Part shown: in pieces, positions 23,334 to 32,891 of the stretch
Layout of the letters: each line of letters opens with the position of its first letter
Position numbering within the stretch: the stretch's first letter is position 1
NCBI RefSeq assembly: GCF_003952265.1
Contig: NZ_CP034438.1
Coordinates: 1,984,001 to 2,048,000 of the forward strand
Source of the DNA: Flaviflexus salsibiostraticola
GTDB taxonomy: Bacteria; Actinomycetota; Actinomycetes; Actinomycetales; Actinomycetaceae
Length of the DNA stretch: 64,000 nucleotides
Reading direction: 5' to 3'
The notes under the pieces: generated by a model
Seen by the model: the letters and a program-made list of their open reading frames with translations, nothing else
Told to the model about the DNA's origin: nothing
The model's database searches: none
Position numbers and translations under genes: made by a program

Positions 23334-24676
23334 CGATGTGGCGCCCCGTCAGCGGGGATATCTACGGGCTTGACCCGCATCTCTTCGACGAGAAAGCGTT
23401 CCAGCAGTTCTTCGCCGAGGAGCGGGTCCTTGCGCGCGGGAAGAACATCGAGAACGGCCACTACGAGATCGAGCTCGCCGTCACCGGCCGTCGACGCCGT
23501 GTCGCTCTCCTCGACGATGACGGCTACGTCCATCCCGGCATGCCCCTGTCCGAGCTTGTCGACACGATGGACGCGAAGCTCCGCAAGGTTCAGATCATCA
23601 TTGAGGATCAGGTCCGGTACGGCGACATCAACCTCGGCTCCGTCGCTCCCGACGTCGAGGCCGACATCGCCGTTTTCGAGGAGGACGACGCCGCGGAGAC
23701 CCTCGAGGTCGAGGGAGGCGAGACGGACGGTGAGCCCGCAGAGTCCGAAGGGACCGACGAGGAGCTGCCCGACGTCCCGATCCTCATGCTGAGCGACCTG
23801 GCTCTCGCCGAGCTTCCGGCGCTTGCCGCCGTTACCAAGGTGCCGATGGCGGTCATCCCCCACGGGAACCTCCGGGCAGTCGTCGCCGCCCGCGCGGTGG
23901 ACGTGAAGAAGATGATCTTCCCCCGACCGGTCTTCCACCTCACCCTGCGGACCCAGGGGGAGGGGGCTCCCATCCTCACAATCGGTCTCGACAACCAGCG
24001 GGTGCTCACGTGGACGTGGGATGAGCAGCTGCCGGTCATGGACTGGATGACTGAGCACGGGGCGGCGATGGAGTTCGCCGACGAGCATCTTGGCGCCGGA
24101 GCGATTGCGCTGCGCTGCGTCCTCGAATCGAAGCACGGCTCCGCCATCGAGGTCCGCAAGGCGCTCCTGTCCTCGAAGGTCATGGGCCCTGCGTTCTTCA
24201 TCCAGGCCATGGGCCTGGGTCCCGAGATCCTCGACGTGCTCGAGGGCCGGATGGACGTCAGCGAGATCCCCGACGCGGAGGTCTTCAAGCAGGCGTCGCT
24301 GTCGGAGACGATCCGCGAGGTCATCGCCCTCGAGATCTCCGGCCATGGCGTCGCCAAGCCGAAGCTGTGGGAGAACTACCGCAGGCTGTACCTCGACAAC
24401 CCGGGGCTCATGAACGCCCTCGCGTCGATTCAGGCCGCGGTCGGCGGCTCCGTCTTCGTCGGCTCTCTCCAGGCGAAGGGGCGGAAGGGCCGCTGGGGCG
24501 CCGGGGTCGGCGCGCTCCTCATGATCAACTCCCTCTCCCGGATCCTCACCACCCAGTACATCCAGAAGTCGCTCGATCATTCGGATGCGGTGAAGAAGCT
24601 CGCCGAGGCCGCCGCCGAGGCTGAGGCGATGGAGAAGAAGATCGAAGCCGAAACCGAGAATCCAGCTGATGACTGA
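23330..24676 (+). CDS. Conserved hypothetical protein (448 aa) in the cysS-rlmB operon
   Basis: I do not recognise the family. The 448-residue protein has an N-terminal alpha/beta part (about 1-108), a very acidic low-complexity stretch (about 108-150: EEDDAAETLEVEGGETDGE), a central beta-rich part (about 160-270) and a mostly helical C-terminal part with a Gly-rich hydrophobic stretch (GRWGAGVGALLMINSLSRIL, about 400-420) that could touch a membrane. No signal peptide. ATG overlaps the rlmB stop by four bases, and its stop overlaps the next gene by 8 bases, so it is co-translated with RNA-modification and tRNA-charging genes. Confidence 0.72.
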   Translation: MTMWRPVSGDIYGLDPHLFDEKAFQQFFAEERVLARGKNIENGHYEIELAVTGRRRRVALLDDDGYVHPGMPLSELVDTMDAKLRKVQIIIEDQVRYGDINLGSVAPDVEADIAVFEEDDAAETLEVEGGETDGEPAESEGTDEELPDVPILMLSDLALAELPALAAVTKVPMAVIPHGNLRAVVAARAVDVKKMIFPRPVFHLTLRTQGEGAPILTIGLDNQRVLTWTWDEQLPVMDWMTEHGAAMEFADEHLGAGAIALRCVLESKHGSAIEVRKALLSSKVMGPAFFIQAMGLGPEILDVLEGRMDVSEIPDAEVFKQASLSETIREVIALEISGHGVAKPKLWENYRRLYLDNPGLMNALASIQAAVGGSVFVGSLQAKGRKGRWGAGVGALLMINSLSRILTTQYIQKSLDHSDAVKKLAEAAAEAEAMEKKIEAETENPADD

Positions 24677-25073
24677 CAGGATCGAAGCGTTCTGGAACCG
24701 CGCCATCCTCAAGGCGCGGATCAACCAGCTGGAGGTCGTGACCGGGCCTGATCGCGATTCCGCCCTCATGCCCCCGACGTGGTCGATGGACGACGCGAGC
24801 GTTGCCGCGGCCCTGAAGAACGGGACGACGGTGCTCGCCTCGCTCGCCACCCAGCATGAGGTCCTCCCCGAGGTGGGCGGACTGTCGATCCTGCTGTGGC
24901 AGGACGGGACACCGGCCGCACTCCTGCGGACCACCGAGGTCTCCGTCCACACACAGGCGGAGCTCGACGGCGACGGCGAGGATGCCGGCGACTGGGCGCA
25001 GGTGCGCGACTCGGCCCCCGAGGGAGTCGACATCGTCATCGAACGCTTCCGCGTCATCGCCGACAATGCGTAG
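24669..25073 (+). CDS. Probable ASCH-superfamily protein
   Basis: A 134-residue cytoplasmic protein. The pattern FWNRAILKARIN, then an insertion, LKNGTTVLASLATQHEVLPEVGGLSILLWQDGTPAALLRTTEVSVH and a final strand with DWAQVRDSA follows the ASCH core (helix, G-K/T-TaS-loop, lPkvGdlsIvld-dg-pvalirTtev). ASCH domains bind RNA or act as small nucleases/amidohydrolases; several key polar residues of the typical GKKTATAS loop are altered here, so activity is uncertain. It overlaps both neighbours (8 bases each side), which suggests tight coupling. Confidence 0.55.
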   Translation: MTDRIEAFWNRAILKARINQLEVVTGPDRDSALMPPTWSMDDASVAAALKNGTTVLASLATQHEVLPEVGGLSILLWQDGTPAALLRTTEVSVHTQAELDGDGEDAGDWAQVRDSAPEGVDIVIERFRVIADNA

Positions 25074-25956
25074 AGCCCTCCTCCTCGTCGGCGTGCTGCT
25101 TCTGGCGGCGTGCGGTGGGGAGGAGCTCCCGGAGCAGGCCGCATCCCCCGCCACGGAGTCGGTGTCTCCCTCCCCATCTGAGTCAGCGCCCGATTCGGAT
25201 CCTCAATCTGAGCCGCTCACTGTCCTCCTCGTCGGACTCGATGAGGACACCGGCTCACAGCGGGCCGACGTCATCCTGCTCATGCGCGCCGACGCGGAGC
25301 GGGAGCACTCATCCATCATGTCGATCCATCGGGACACGTGGGTGACGATCCCCGGCCACGGTGAGGGCAAGGTCAACGCCGCCTACGCCTTCGGCGGCGA
25401 TGAGCTTCTCGCCGACACGGTGGGTTCGATCTACTCGACGACAGTCGACCACACCGTCACCCTCGACTTCGATGCATTCGTCGCGGTCTCGGAGATCCTC
25501 GGGCCCATCACCGTCGACACGGCGGACGGCCCGGTCGAGCTCGTCGGCGGCGAAGCCCTTGACTTTGTGCGCGAGAGGGCGGCTCTGCCGGGTGGGGACT
25601 TCGACAGGGTGCGCCGGCAGCAGGCCTACCTGGCCGGCGTCGCCGACGCCCTGCGGTCGGCGGGCCCGGGCCAGCGCGCCGAGGTGATGCGGGCCGTGGC
25701 CGAACACGTGACGGTCGACGGGCGCCGTGGGGCAGCAGCCCACCTTCTTCTCCTCGACCTTCTTGCCCGTGTCGAGGGCTCTGAGACGACGTTCTTCTCG
25801 AGCCCGCACGGTGGGACCGGATGGTCGCATGACGGGCAATCGATTGTGCTCCCAGGCGACATCGACTCGCTTGCGGATGCGTATGAGGGGGACACGCTCG
25901 ACGAGTGGCTGGAGACGGTCGGCGCCGAGACGCTCGACAGCCGTCCGGTCGAATGA
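25066..25956 (+). CDS. LytR-CpsA-Psr (LCP) family protein with lipobox
   Basis: A 296-residue cell-envelope protein. The start RRALLLVGVLLLAAC is a lipoprotein signal with Cys16, followed by a Ser/Pro-rich linker to about residue 48. The LCP domain (PF03816) then carries SIHRDTWVTIPGHGEGKVNAAYAFGG (catalytic Arg/Asp and Lys-Asn) and FDRVRRQQAYLAGV. LCP enzymes transfer teichoic-acid-like or arabinogalactan polymers to peptidoglycan. A lipid anchor instead of the usual membrane helix is unusual. The start overlaps the previous gene by 8 bases. Convergent with a LytR_C protein. Confidence 0.82.
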   Translation: MRRALLLVGVLLLAACGGEELPEQAASPATESVSPSPSESAPDSDPQSEPLTVLLVGLDEDTGSQRADVILLMRADAEREHSSIMSIHRDTWVTIPGHGEGKVNAAYAFGGDELLADTVGSIYSTTVDHTVTLDFDAFVAVSEILGPITVDTADGPVELVGGEALDFVRERAALPGGDFDRVRRQQAYLAGVADALRSAGPGQRAEVMRAVAEHVTVDGRRGAAAHLLLLDLLARVEGSETTFFSSPHGGTGWSHDGQSIVLPGDIDSLADAYEGDTLDEWLETVGAETLDSRPVE

Positions 25957-25965
25957 CAACCGCCG

Positions 25966-26547
25966 TCAGCGGTCGACGACGACGCAGTCCTCGGGGCTGG
26001 TGAGCTCCTGGCCGGGGCCGAGCTGCGCGAGCTCCTCCTGCGGCTTCATCTCACCGAAGCTCTGACCGAGCACGATGTCGAGAACCTCGGTCTCCGTCGT
26101 GCCATCGAGCAGGACGACGGCCGAGGGGAACAAGCGGGCGACCGTGTACGCCTGGCCGAGCGCGTTCTGGGATGAGTAGATGACGACCGGCGAACCGGGC
26201 TCGGCGCCGCCCCAGTTCTCCTGCTCGGAGACGGTGATGCCCTGCTCGATCAGCTGCCCGCTGATGGAGCTGGCGAGACCGGTCCTGTTCGAGGCGTTGT
26301 AGACGTTGACGGTGATCGTCGAATACTCGACCGAGGGGGTCCCCTCCGGCAGGCACGGGACGACATTGCTCTGAGCATCATCCGGCCGGGAGGAGAACTC
26401 CCGGGAGAACGGCGAGGGCAGGACTCCTGAGAACCACAGCATGCTCACCAGCATGAGGAGGGCGAGGACGATGGCGATACTGCCGAAGATGACGGTCTGC
26501 CGCTGCTGAAGCCGCCGCTGGTAGCTGATCCGAGGATTGTCGTTCAC
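25966..26547 (-). CDS. Membrane-anchored LytR_C-domain protein
   Basis: A 193-residue protein: a basic N-terminus, one membrane span (about 22-45, TVIFGSIAIVLALLMLVSMLWF) and an extracellular LytR C-terminal domain (PF13399, about 85-180: TITVNVYNASNRTGLASSISGQL). This domain is often fused to LCP enzymes; here it is separate and faces the LCP lipoprotein across nine bases. GTG 26547 follows TACCGT (26559-26554) by six bases and is likely leaderless. Confidence 0.85.
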   Translation of the reverse strand: MNDNPRISYQRRLQQRQTVIFGSIAIVLALLMLVSMLWFSGVLPSPFSREFSSRPDDAQSNVVPCLPEGTPSVEYSTITVNVYNASNRTGLASSISGQLIEQGITVSEQENWGGAEPGSPVVIYSSQNALGQAYTVARLFPSAVVLLDGTTETEVLDIVLGQSFGEMKPQEELAQLGPGQELTSPEDCVVVDR

Positions 26548-26666
26548 CCTCCAACGGTAACCCACCCAGTCTCTGGCGGGGGATGCGACATGGGAGGCCG
26601 GCTCAAGGGAAGGGCTCCCCAGCGCTGCCCGTGAGGGTGCTGAGGCACCGCTTTACGATAGGGGAG

Positions 26667-27446
26667 ATGTGGAACGGATCGGTGAGACTACGGCTCCTGC
26701 TGGCGACAGCAGTGATCGCCCTTGGCGGATGCGGGTCCATCGCCGATGAGGAGGCGACGGGCACCCTCCTCGAGGGCGGATCATCTGCAGCCGTCTCAGG
26801 CGGCTCCGCAGTGGAAGATCCGGGGGGCGAGGCTCCGATCGCCCCCTTCAACCCGGGTTTCCGGCTCGGGGAGGAGTTCGCGAACGACGATGGGACGTTC
26901 CGCAGGCTGATCATGCCGGACGATTACGAGGGCATCTACAGCCCCGATATCGTCTCCGAAGCCGACGTCGGCGTTTCCGCCGATGAGCTCGAGGAGGCGC
27001 TCCTCCTCACGGGCCGCTTCGCGGCCGAGGAGCTCGCCACATCCGAGCTCGCCTTCGACTATTCGGTTGGCGGCGCCGAGGCGTGGTTTGACGAGCACGA
27101 AGACCTGTTCCTCTATCCCGACCGTGCTCGGACCGGGCTCCTCACTACTGGCGAGCCGAATCAGTCCCTCGCCCTGCTCTACACGGACAACGGATGGGAC
27201 CGGGGTAAACCCGAACGGTTCGGACGATTTCAGAACCTCTCGGTCGATCTCGTGGCACTTGAGGAGGAAGGCGAGCAGCTCATCATCAGCCACCTCGTCG
27301 CCCTCGACGCCCGGGTGTGGGGGCCCGGGGGAGTGGAGGGTGCGTTCATCGAGAAGACCCTCCTCCACGCGACCTACACGGTTGAGAAGGTCGACGGGCA
27401 GTGGAAGATCGCCGATTACGAGACGATCTGGGACACGCGCTATTGA
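26667..27446 (+). CDS. Lipoprotein of unknown function
   Basis: A 259-residue lipoprotein with signal peptide (RLRLLLATAVIALGGC, Cys22), a Gly/Ser-rich linker to about 55 and a globular domain ending VEKVDGQWKIADYETIWDTRY, resembling the end of SnoaL/NTF2-like or Mce-associated folds. Negatively charged overall. ATG 26667 is seven bases after TACGAT (26654-26659), with GGGGAG also present. No partner gene is evident; it is followed by a Tat-exported oxidoreductase 190 bases away. Confidence 0.68.
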   Translation: MWNGSVRLRLLLATAVIALGGCGSIADEEATGTLLEGGSSAAVSGGSAVEDPGGEAPIAPFNPGFRLGEEFANDDGTFRRLIMPDDYEGIYSPDIVSEADVGVSADELEEALLLTGRFAAEELATSELAFDYSVGGAEAWFDEHEDLFLYPDRARTGLLTTGEPNQSLALLYTDNGWDRGKPERFGRFQNLSVDLVALEEEGEQLIISHLVALDARVWGPGGVEGAFIEKTLLHATYTVEKVDGQWKIADYETIWDTRY

Positions 27447-27637
27447 CAAGCCCTCCGCAACCGCCGTCTCTGTTCCGGGAAGCGACCGGCTTCCGAATCC
27501 CTCCGAATAACGTCATCGGTGATGAACGTAAATCCCGAGAAGTGGCTTTTGATGTGTTCTGATTGGGGGACCTTCAGCACACGGCTTCCGTCCACTTCGT
27601 CCCTACTCTGGGAAAAAACACGAGGGAACGGGGACAA

Positions 27638-30070
27638 ATGTCTACGACGATCGACAATGGAGTCAGCCGCAGAACATTCATGAAGTGGTCCGGCGTTGCG
27701 GGCGGCTCGACGGCGCTCGTCGCCACCGCAGCCCATCTTGGAATGCCGAAGGCGCGGGGCGAGAACGGCGATGAGGATGTCGACGCGACCATCTGGTCGG
27801 CCTGTGTCGTCAACTGCGGCTCGCGGTGCCCGCTGCGTCTGCAGGTGAAGGACGGCACGGTCGTGCGGGTGCTTCCAGACAACACCGGCGATGACACGCT
27901 GTGGAACAGACAGATCCGGGCCTGCGTCCGCGGCCGTAACATGCGCGAGCGCATCTACAACCCTGACCGCATCAAGAAGCCGCTCAAGAGAGTCGGCGCG
28001 AAGCGCTCCGATGGGGAGTTCGTCGAGATCTCGTGGGACGAGGCACTCGACCTCCTCGCCGATAAGCTTCAGTACACGTATGACACGTACGGGCCGGAGG
28101 CCGTCTACAAGCAGTACGGATCCGGCGTGTGGAATGCCCACATCGCCAACTCCGGCGGGTGGGGCCGCCTGTTCAACCTGCTCGGCGGCTACCTCGGCTA
28201 CTACGGCAACTACAGCTATCTCCAGATCTCCCAGTGCACGCGATACTTCTACGGAAGCCCGGACGAGCAGATCTCGAACTCGATTGAGGACTCGATCGAG
28301 AACTCGCGGCTCATCGTCTGGTGGGGCAACAACCCCCTCGAGACCCGCATGTCCGGCGGCGGTGTTCTCTACACAGCCACCCTGGCCAAGGAGGCCGGAG
28401 TCCGCCAGATCGTTGTCGATCCCCGCTACTCGGAGAGTGCCGCCGTCCTCGCGGATGACTGGATCGCCCTCCGGCCGGGAACCGATGCCGCCCTCGTGGC
28501 AGGCATGGCGCACGTCATGATCAGTGAAGACCTCCAGGACCAGGACTTCCTCGACACGTACTGCGTCGGCTTCGACGAGGACCACATGCCGGAGGGGGCT
28601 CCGAAGAACGCCTCCTACCGCGCCTACATCGAGGGCAAGGGCCCCGACGGTGTCGAGAAGACTCCCGAGTGGGCGGCCGATATCACCGGTGTGCCCGCGT
28701 CCCAGATCAGGCAGTTCGCACGCGACGTGGCCACGACGAAGCCCGTCAACATCGCCCAGGGCTGGGGCCCGCAGCGCCACGCCAATGGCGAGAACCAGGC
28801 GAACTCGATCTACCTCCTGGCGGCGATGACCGGCAACGTCGGCATCCCCGGCGGCGGCACGGGCGGACGCGAGGGCTACCTCTGGCCGTCGACCCCGTGG
28901 CTCGATGATGGAGTGAACCCGGTCGCGACGACCATCTCCTGCTACACGTGGACGGATGCGATCGACCACGGGCCGGAGATGACGGCGCTCGCCAACGGCG
29001 TCCAGGGGAAGGACCGGCTCGAGACCGGCATCAAGTTCATGCTCGTCTACGGCTCGAACATGCTGGCCAGCCAGCATGGCGACATCACCCGGACGCGGGA
29101 GATCCTCGATGATGACACGAAATGCGAGTTCATCGTTGGTATGGACAACCAGATGAACGCGTCGATGAAGCTGTGCGACCTCGTCCTGCCGGACACGACC
29201 ACCGCGGAGCGGTGGGACATCGTCCCCTCCGAGTACACGGGCGATATGGCGTACGAGATCATGGCAGCCCAGGCGATCGAGCCGCTGTATGAATCCCGCT
29301 CCTCCATCGAGGTGACGTACGAGCTCGCGAAGCGCATGGGTGTGGGCGATGAGTTCTCTGAGGGGAAGGAGACGAGCGAGGACTGGGCCCGCTGGGTTCA
29401 GGACACCGCCCGCGAGAACAACCCCGGCATGTTCCCCACCTTCGACGAGCTCCAGGAGAAGGGCGTCTTCCGGTACACAAGCCCGGATGGACCGACCGTG
29501 CCGCTCAAGAGCTTCCGCGACGATCCGGAGGCGAACCCGCTGGCCACACCCTCGGGCAAGATCGAGATCTACTCGTCCACGCTCGCGGAGATGGCGGACA
29601 CGTGGGAGTTCCCGGACCCGGTCGCCGGCGATGAGATCACTCCGATTCCCGCGTATGTCGCGACCCGTGAGGGTCCGGAGGAGGCTCGCTCACAGGAGAA
29701 GTATCCGCTCCAGTGCATCGGGCATCACTACAAGGCGCGCACGCACTCGACCTACGGCAACCTCGAGACGCTGCGCCAGGCGCATCAGCAGCGCGTGTGG
29801 ATCAGCCCGAAGGACGCCGCCGCGCGCGACATCACGAGCGATGACCTCGTCCACGTCTACAACGATCGCGGCCGGATCGCTATACCCGCGATGGTGACCC
29901 CGAGGATCATGCCCGGCGTCATCTCCGTCCCCCAGGGAGCCTGGATCGAGCTCGATGAGGACGGCGTCGACCACGGTGGGGCTGTCAACATGCTGACGAG
30001 CCTCCGAATGACACCGATCGCGAAGGGCAACGGCCAGCACACCAACCTGGTCCAGGTCGAGAAGGCCTGA
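27638..30070 (+). CDS. Tat-exported DMSO-reductase-family molybdoenzyme (DmsA-like)
   Basis: An 810-residue catalytic subunit. The N-terminus has a twin-arginine signal (SRRTFMKWSGVAGG, about 9-22). A [4Fe-4S] motif follows: Cys in SACVVNCGSRCPL (Cx3Cx3C) with the fourth Cys in RACVRGRN about 34 residues on. The Molybdopterin core spans about 100-560 and the Molydop_binding domain about 690-800 (QCIGHHYKARTHSTYG). The closest type is DmsA/YnfE, which reduces DMSO or other S/N-oxides at the periplasmic face. No dmsB electron-transfer or dmsC anchor gene follows: a terminator is immediately downstream. ATG 27638 has a weak GGGG SD. Confidence 0.88.
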   Translation: MSTTIDNGVSRRTFMKWSGVAGGSTALVATAAHLGMPKARGENGDEDVDATIWSACVVNCGSRCPLRLQVKDGTVVRVLPDNTGDDTLWNRQIRACVRGRNMRERIYNPDRIKKPLKRVGAKRSDGEFVEISWDEALDLLADKLQYTYDTYGPEAVYKQYGSGVWNAHIANSGGWGRLFNLLGGYLGYYGNYSYLQISQCTRYFYGSPDEQISNSIEDSIENSRLIVWWGNNPLETRMSGGGVLYTATLAKEAGVRQIVVDPRYSESAAVLADDWIALRPGTDAALVAGMAHVMISEDLQDQDFLDTYCVGFDEDHMPEGAPKNASYRAYIEGKGPDGVEKTPEWAADITGVPASQIRQFARDVATTKPVNIAQGWGPQRHANGENQANSIYLLAAMTGNVGIPGGGTGGREGYLWPSTPWLDDGVNPVATTISCYTWTDAIDHGPEMTALANGVQGKDRLETGIKFMLVYGSNMLASQHGDITRTREILDDDTKCEFIVGMDNQMNASMKLCDLVLPDTTTAERWDIVPSEYTGDMAYEIMAAQAIEPLYESRSSIEVTYELAKRMGVGDEFSEGKETSEDWARWVQDTARENNPGMFPTFDELQEKGVFRYTSPDGPTVPLKSFRDDPEANPLATPSGKIEIYSSTLAEMADTWEFPDPVAGDEITPIPAYVATREGPEEARSQEKYPLQCIGHHYKARTHSTYGNLETLRQAHQQRVWISPKDAAARDITSDDLVHVYNDRGRIAIPAMVTPRIMPGVISVPQGAWIELDEDGVDHGGAVNMLTSLRMTPIAKGNGQHTNLVQVEKA

Positions 30071-30072
30071 GT

Positions 30073-30099
30073 GTGTGGCCAGCAGACTGCTGGCCACAC
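30073..30099 (+). terminator. Terminator of the dmsA-like gene
   Basis: GTGTGGCCAGC-AGACT-GCTGGCCACAC, an 11-bp perfect stem starting 3 bases after the stop codon. Confidence 0.62.
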
Positions 30100-30136
30100 C
30101 TATCCCCAGGACCTGGCTCTTGCCAGCCCTGTCAAT

Positions 30137-30164
30137 GGTGCCCGCCGGATATCCGGCGGGCACC
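30137..30164 (-). terminator. Terminator of aspA
   Basis: A 28-bp perfect palindrome (GGTGCCCGCCGGAT and its complement), three bases past the aspA stop on the minus strand. No T run. Confidence 0.55.
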
Positions 30165-30167
30165 CTG

Positions 30168-31634
30168 TCACTCTGGGCGGGGCAGCGAGTCAGGATCCTC
30201 CGCGGGATAGATCGCCCCTTGGTATCGGGGGTTCATGAGGCTGTCGTGGGAAAGGAGTTCGTCGAGACGCTCCGGATCGACCAGTCCCATCTCCACCACG
30301 ACCTCCTTGACGGTCCTGCCGGAGCGGGCCGCCTCCTTGCCGACACGGTCGCCGTTGTGGTGGCCGATGACGGGGTTGAGGTAGGTGACGATTCCGATCG
30401 AGTTCATGACGTTCCGGAGTCCGACCTCAGGGTTCGCGGTGATGCCGACGACGCACTTGTCGCGCAGGGTCGTCGTCGCGTTCTGAAGGAGTGAGATCGA
30501 TTCGAAGAGGACGTGGGCGATGACCGGTTCCATGACGTTGAGCTGGAGCTGACCCGCCTCGGCCGCCATCGTCACCGTCACATCGTTGCCGATGACGTTG
30601 AAGCAGACCTGGTTGACGACCTCGGGGATGACCGGGTTGACCTTGGCCGGCATGATCGACGAGCCCGCCTGCATCTCCGGCAGGTTGATCTCGTTGAAGC
30701 CGGCCCTCGGCCCCGAGGAGAGCAGCCGCAGGTCGTTGCAGATCTTCCCGAGCTTGACGGCGGCGCGCTTGATTCCCGCGTGCATCGACACGTACGCCCC
30801 AGCATCCGACGTCGCCTCGATGAGGTTGTGGGAGAGCACGATAGGAAGGCCGGACACCTCGGCGAGTCGTTCAACTGCGAGCTCGGCATAGCCTTCGGGT
30901 GCGTTGAGGCCCGTGCCGATCGCGGTGGCGCCGAGATTGACCTCGAGGAGCAGGCTCGCCAGGCTGTCGAGATGGCGGACCTCTTCACGAAGGAGCACGG
31001 AGAAGGCCATGAACTCCTGCCCGAGCGTCATCGGCACCGCATCCTGCAGCTGAGTCCGGCCCATCTTCAGGTGGTCGGCGAACTCATCTGACTTCGCCTC
31101 GAACGCGTCGGCAAGGCTGTCGATCTCCTCCCAGAGCGCGCGGACGCTCGTGTAGAGTGCCAGCCGGAACCCTGTCGGGTAGGCATCGTTCGTCGACTGG
31201 CTCTTGTTGACATGATCGTTCGGGTTGACGACGTCGTACCGGCCCTTTTCGAGCCCCATCGACTCGAGCGCCAGATTGGCGACCACCTCGTTCGTATTCA
31301 TGTTGACCGACGTACCGGCCCCGCCCTGGAAGACGTCGACCGGGAACTGGTCCATGCAGCGGCCGCCGACCAGGATCTCGTCACAGGCCGTGAGGATTGC
31401 GTCGGCAATATGGGAGGGGATCGTGCGGAGCTCCCTGTTGGCAGAGGCGGCCGCCCGCTTGACCTGGACCATGGCGCGCACGAGGGCTGGAACGTTATTG
31501 ATGGTCAGGGGGCTGATCTTGAAGTTGTCGATGGCACGCTGGGTATGGATGCCGTAGTAGGCGTCTGCGGGTATCTCACGCGTGCCGAGCAGATCTCGCT
31601 CAGTTCTGGTCTTCAACGGACTGTGCTCCTCCAT
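30168..31634 (-). CDS. aspA: Aspartate ammonia-lyase
   Basis: A 488-residue aspartase/fumarase-superfamily enzyme that releases ammonia from aspartate to give fumarate. It has the signature [11 protein letters not shown] (with catalytic Ser, about 318-328), the second conserved region [17 protein letters not shown] (about 190-206) and [14 protein letters not shown] (about 135-148); the Lys-Ser residues and [10 protein letters not shown] favour aspartase over FumC. Together with the neighbouring DmsA-like enzyme it could serve anaerobic fumarate metabolism, but this is inference. Start ATG 31634 is the longest frame; TTG 31619 is possible. Confidence 0.87.
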   Translation of the reverse strand: MEEHSPLKTRTERDLLGTREIPADAYYGIHTQRAIDNFKISPLTINNVPALVRAMVQVKRAAASANRELRTIPSHIADAILTACDEILVGGRCMDQFPVDVFQGGAGTSVNMNTNEVVANLALESMGLEKGRYDVVNPNDHVNKSQSTNDAYPTGFRLALYTSVRALWEEIDSLADAFEAKSDEFADHLKMGRTQLQDAVPMTLGQEFMAFSVLLREEVRHLDSLASLLLEVNLGATAIGTGLNAPEGYAELAVERLAEVSGLPIVLSHNLIEATSDAGAYVSMHAGIKRAAVKLGKICNDLRLLSSGPRAGFNEINLPEMQAGSSIMPAKVNPVIPEVVNQVCFNVIGNDVTVTMAAEAGQLQLNVMEPVIAHVLFESISLLQNATTTLRDKCVVGITANPEVGLRNVMNSIGIVTYLNPVIGHHNGDRVGKEAARSGRTVKEVVVEMGLVDPERLDELLSHDSLMNPRYQGAIYPAEDPDSLPRPE

Positions 31635-31808
31635 CGCCCGACTTGTGGCCGAGCGGCATGTATGACCCGCCCGTGGATGGTCGAGCGGGGTGCGGATGCT
31701 TCGCGACTTTCAGTCAAACAGAACGCCGATCGCATGTCCCGAGAACCCCGCGGTCCGACCATAGGTCCCGTGGGAATGCACGAGTTCGCAGGCCGATTGT
31801 CGCTCGCG

Positions 31809-31841
31809 GCTGACCGCGGCCCCTATGGGCGGGCGGTCAGC
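31809..31841 (-). terminator. Hairpin at the end of the PfkB kinase gene
   Basis: GCTGACCGC...GCGGTCAGC with extra GGCCC/GGGC pairing overlaps the stop codon at 31837. The remaining 31635-31808 holds no identifiable feature. Confidence 0.4.
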
Positions 31842-32793
31842 GCAGGAGCGGCTGGGCGATGACAACGTTGTCGACCTCGTCGCGGGTGGGCGCGTAGGCG
31901 CCCTCCTGGCTGACGGTGAGACCAGCGGTGACGACGCCGCGGTGCAGGGCGGGCTGAACATCGTGCCAGCGCACCCGCCGCAGTTCAGCCTTCGCTGATG
32001 CGCTCCCGAGGAGGCCGGCATCGAGCAGCCCCGAGAGCAGGCCGGACATGAAGGAGTCGCCCGCACCGACCGTGTCGACCACCTCGACATCGAGGGCGTC
32101 GATGACGAGCATGTCCCGGTCGCCCGCGAGCCTCGCGTACGAGCCCCATGGGCCGCGGGTGACGACGATGAGGGCCGGACCCATGGCCGCCCAGCGCCGC
32201 ATGATCTCTTCGACAGGAGTATCGGGATAGAGCCATTCAAGGTCCTCATCGGATGCCTTGACGACGTCGCAGTGCCCGACGATCTGTTCGATGCGGTTCC
32301 TGACAAGGCCGGGCCGCTTCATGATCGCAGGGCGCAGGTTCGGATCGTAGGAGACGGTTCCCTGGATCGCCATGCGCTTGACGGCCGCGAACACGTCCAT
32401 CGCGCCCGGCTCGAGTGTGGCGCCGATCGAGCCGACGTGGAGATGGGAGATCTCCTTCGGTGAGGGCAGCGTCGGCACCTCCCAGAGGAGATCGAACTCG
32501 TAGGAGGCGCTGCCTGTGTCGTCGATCGTTGCCGTCGCGACCGACGTGCGCTCGGCGCGGTTGCTGCCGTCGATGACATCGATGCCGTATTCCGCCGCTG
32601 TGCGTTCGATGAGGTGGCCGTGTGCGTCACCGCCCCACCACGAGGCGAGTGAGGTGGGGTGGCCGAGCCGGGCGAGTCCCGCCGCGACGTTGAACGGGCT
32701 GCCGCCCACGTGCTCGGAAGTCTTCCTCCCTCGGGTGACGACATCGATCAGCGCCTCACCGACACATAGAACCTGTTCACCCGGCGAGATCAT
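31837..32793 (-). CDS. PfkB-family carbohydrate kinase (fructokinase-like)
   Basis: A 318-residue ribokinase-fold sugar kinase. The N-terminal GG signature (GEALIDVV...VGGSPFNVAAGLARLG, about 12-45) and the C-terminal ATP/anion-hole motif VVDTVGAGDSFMSGLLSGLL (about 243-262, with catalytic Asp) are present. The GSPFNVA form is common in fructokinases. ATG 32793 has AGGAGGAGC upstream. No PTS or sugar transporter is adjacent, so the sugar is unproven. Confidence 0.88.
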   Translation of the reverse strand: MISPGEQVLCVGEALIDVVTRGRKTSEHVGGSPFNVAAGLARLGHPTSLASWWGGDAHGHLIERTAAEYGIDVIDGSNRAERTSVATATIDDTGSASYEFDLLWEVPTLPSPKEISHLHVGSIGATLEPGAMDVFAAVKRMAIQGTVSYDPNLRPAIMKRPGLVRNRIEQIVGHCDVVKASDEDLEWLYPDTPVEEIMRRWAAMGPALIVVTRGPWGSYARLAGDRDMLVIDALDVEVVDTVGAGDSFMSGLLSGLLDAGLLGSASAKAELRRVRWHDVQPALHRGVVTAGLTVSQEGAYAPTRDEVDNVVIAQPLLR

Positions 32794-32891
32794 TGGCGCT
32801 CCTCCTGCTCGAAAGCGACGGGTCCTCGGTGACCCGTCTGCACCCAGACTAGTCCAGGATCATGGTCGAGTTGTGGCTGTGGCCACACTGA

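Noticed and set aside
30168-31634. Fumarase (fumC) for the aspartase gene
   Set aside because: The sequence around [17 protein letters not shown] and the N-terminal [13 protein letters not shown] pattern are closer to aspartate ammonia-lyases, though the superfamily is shared.
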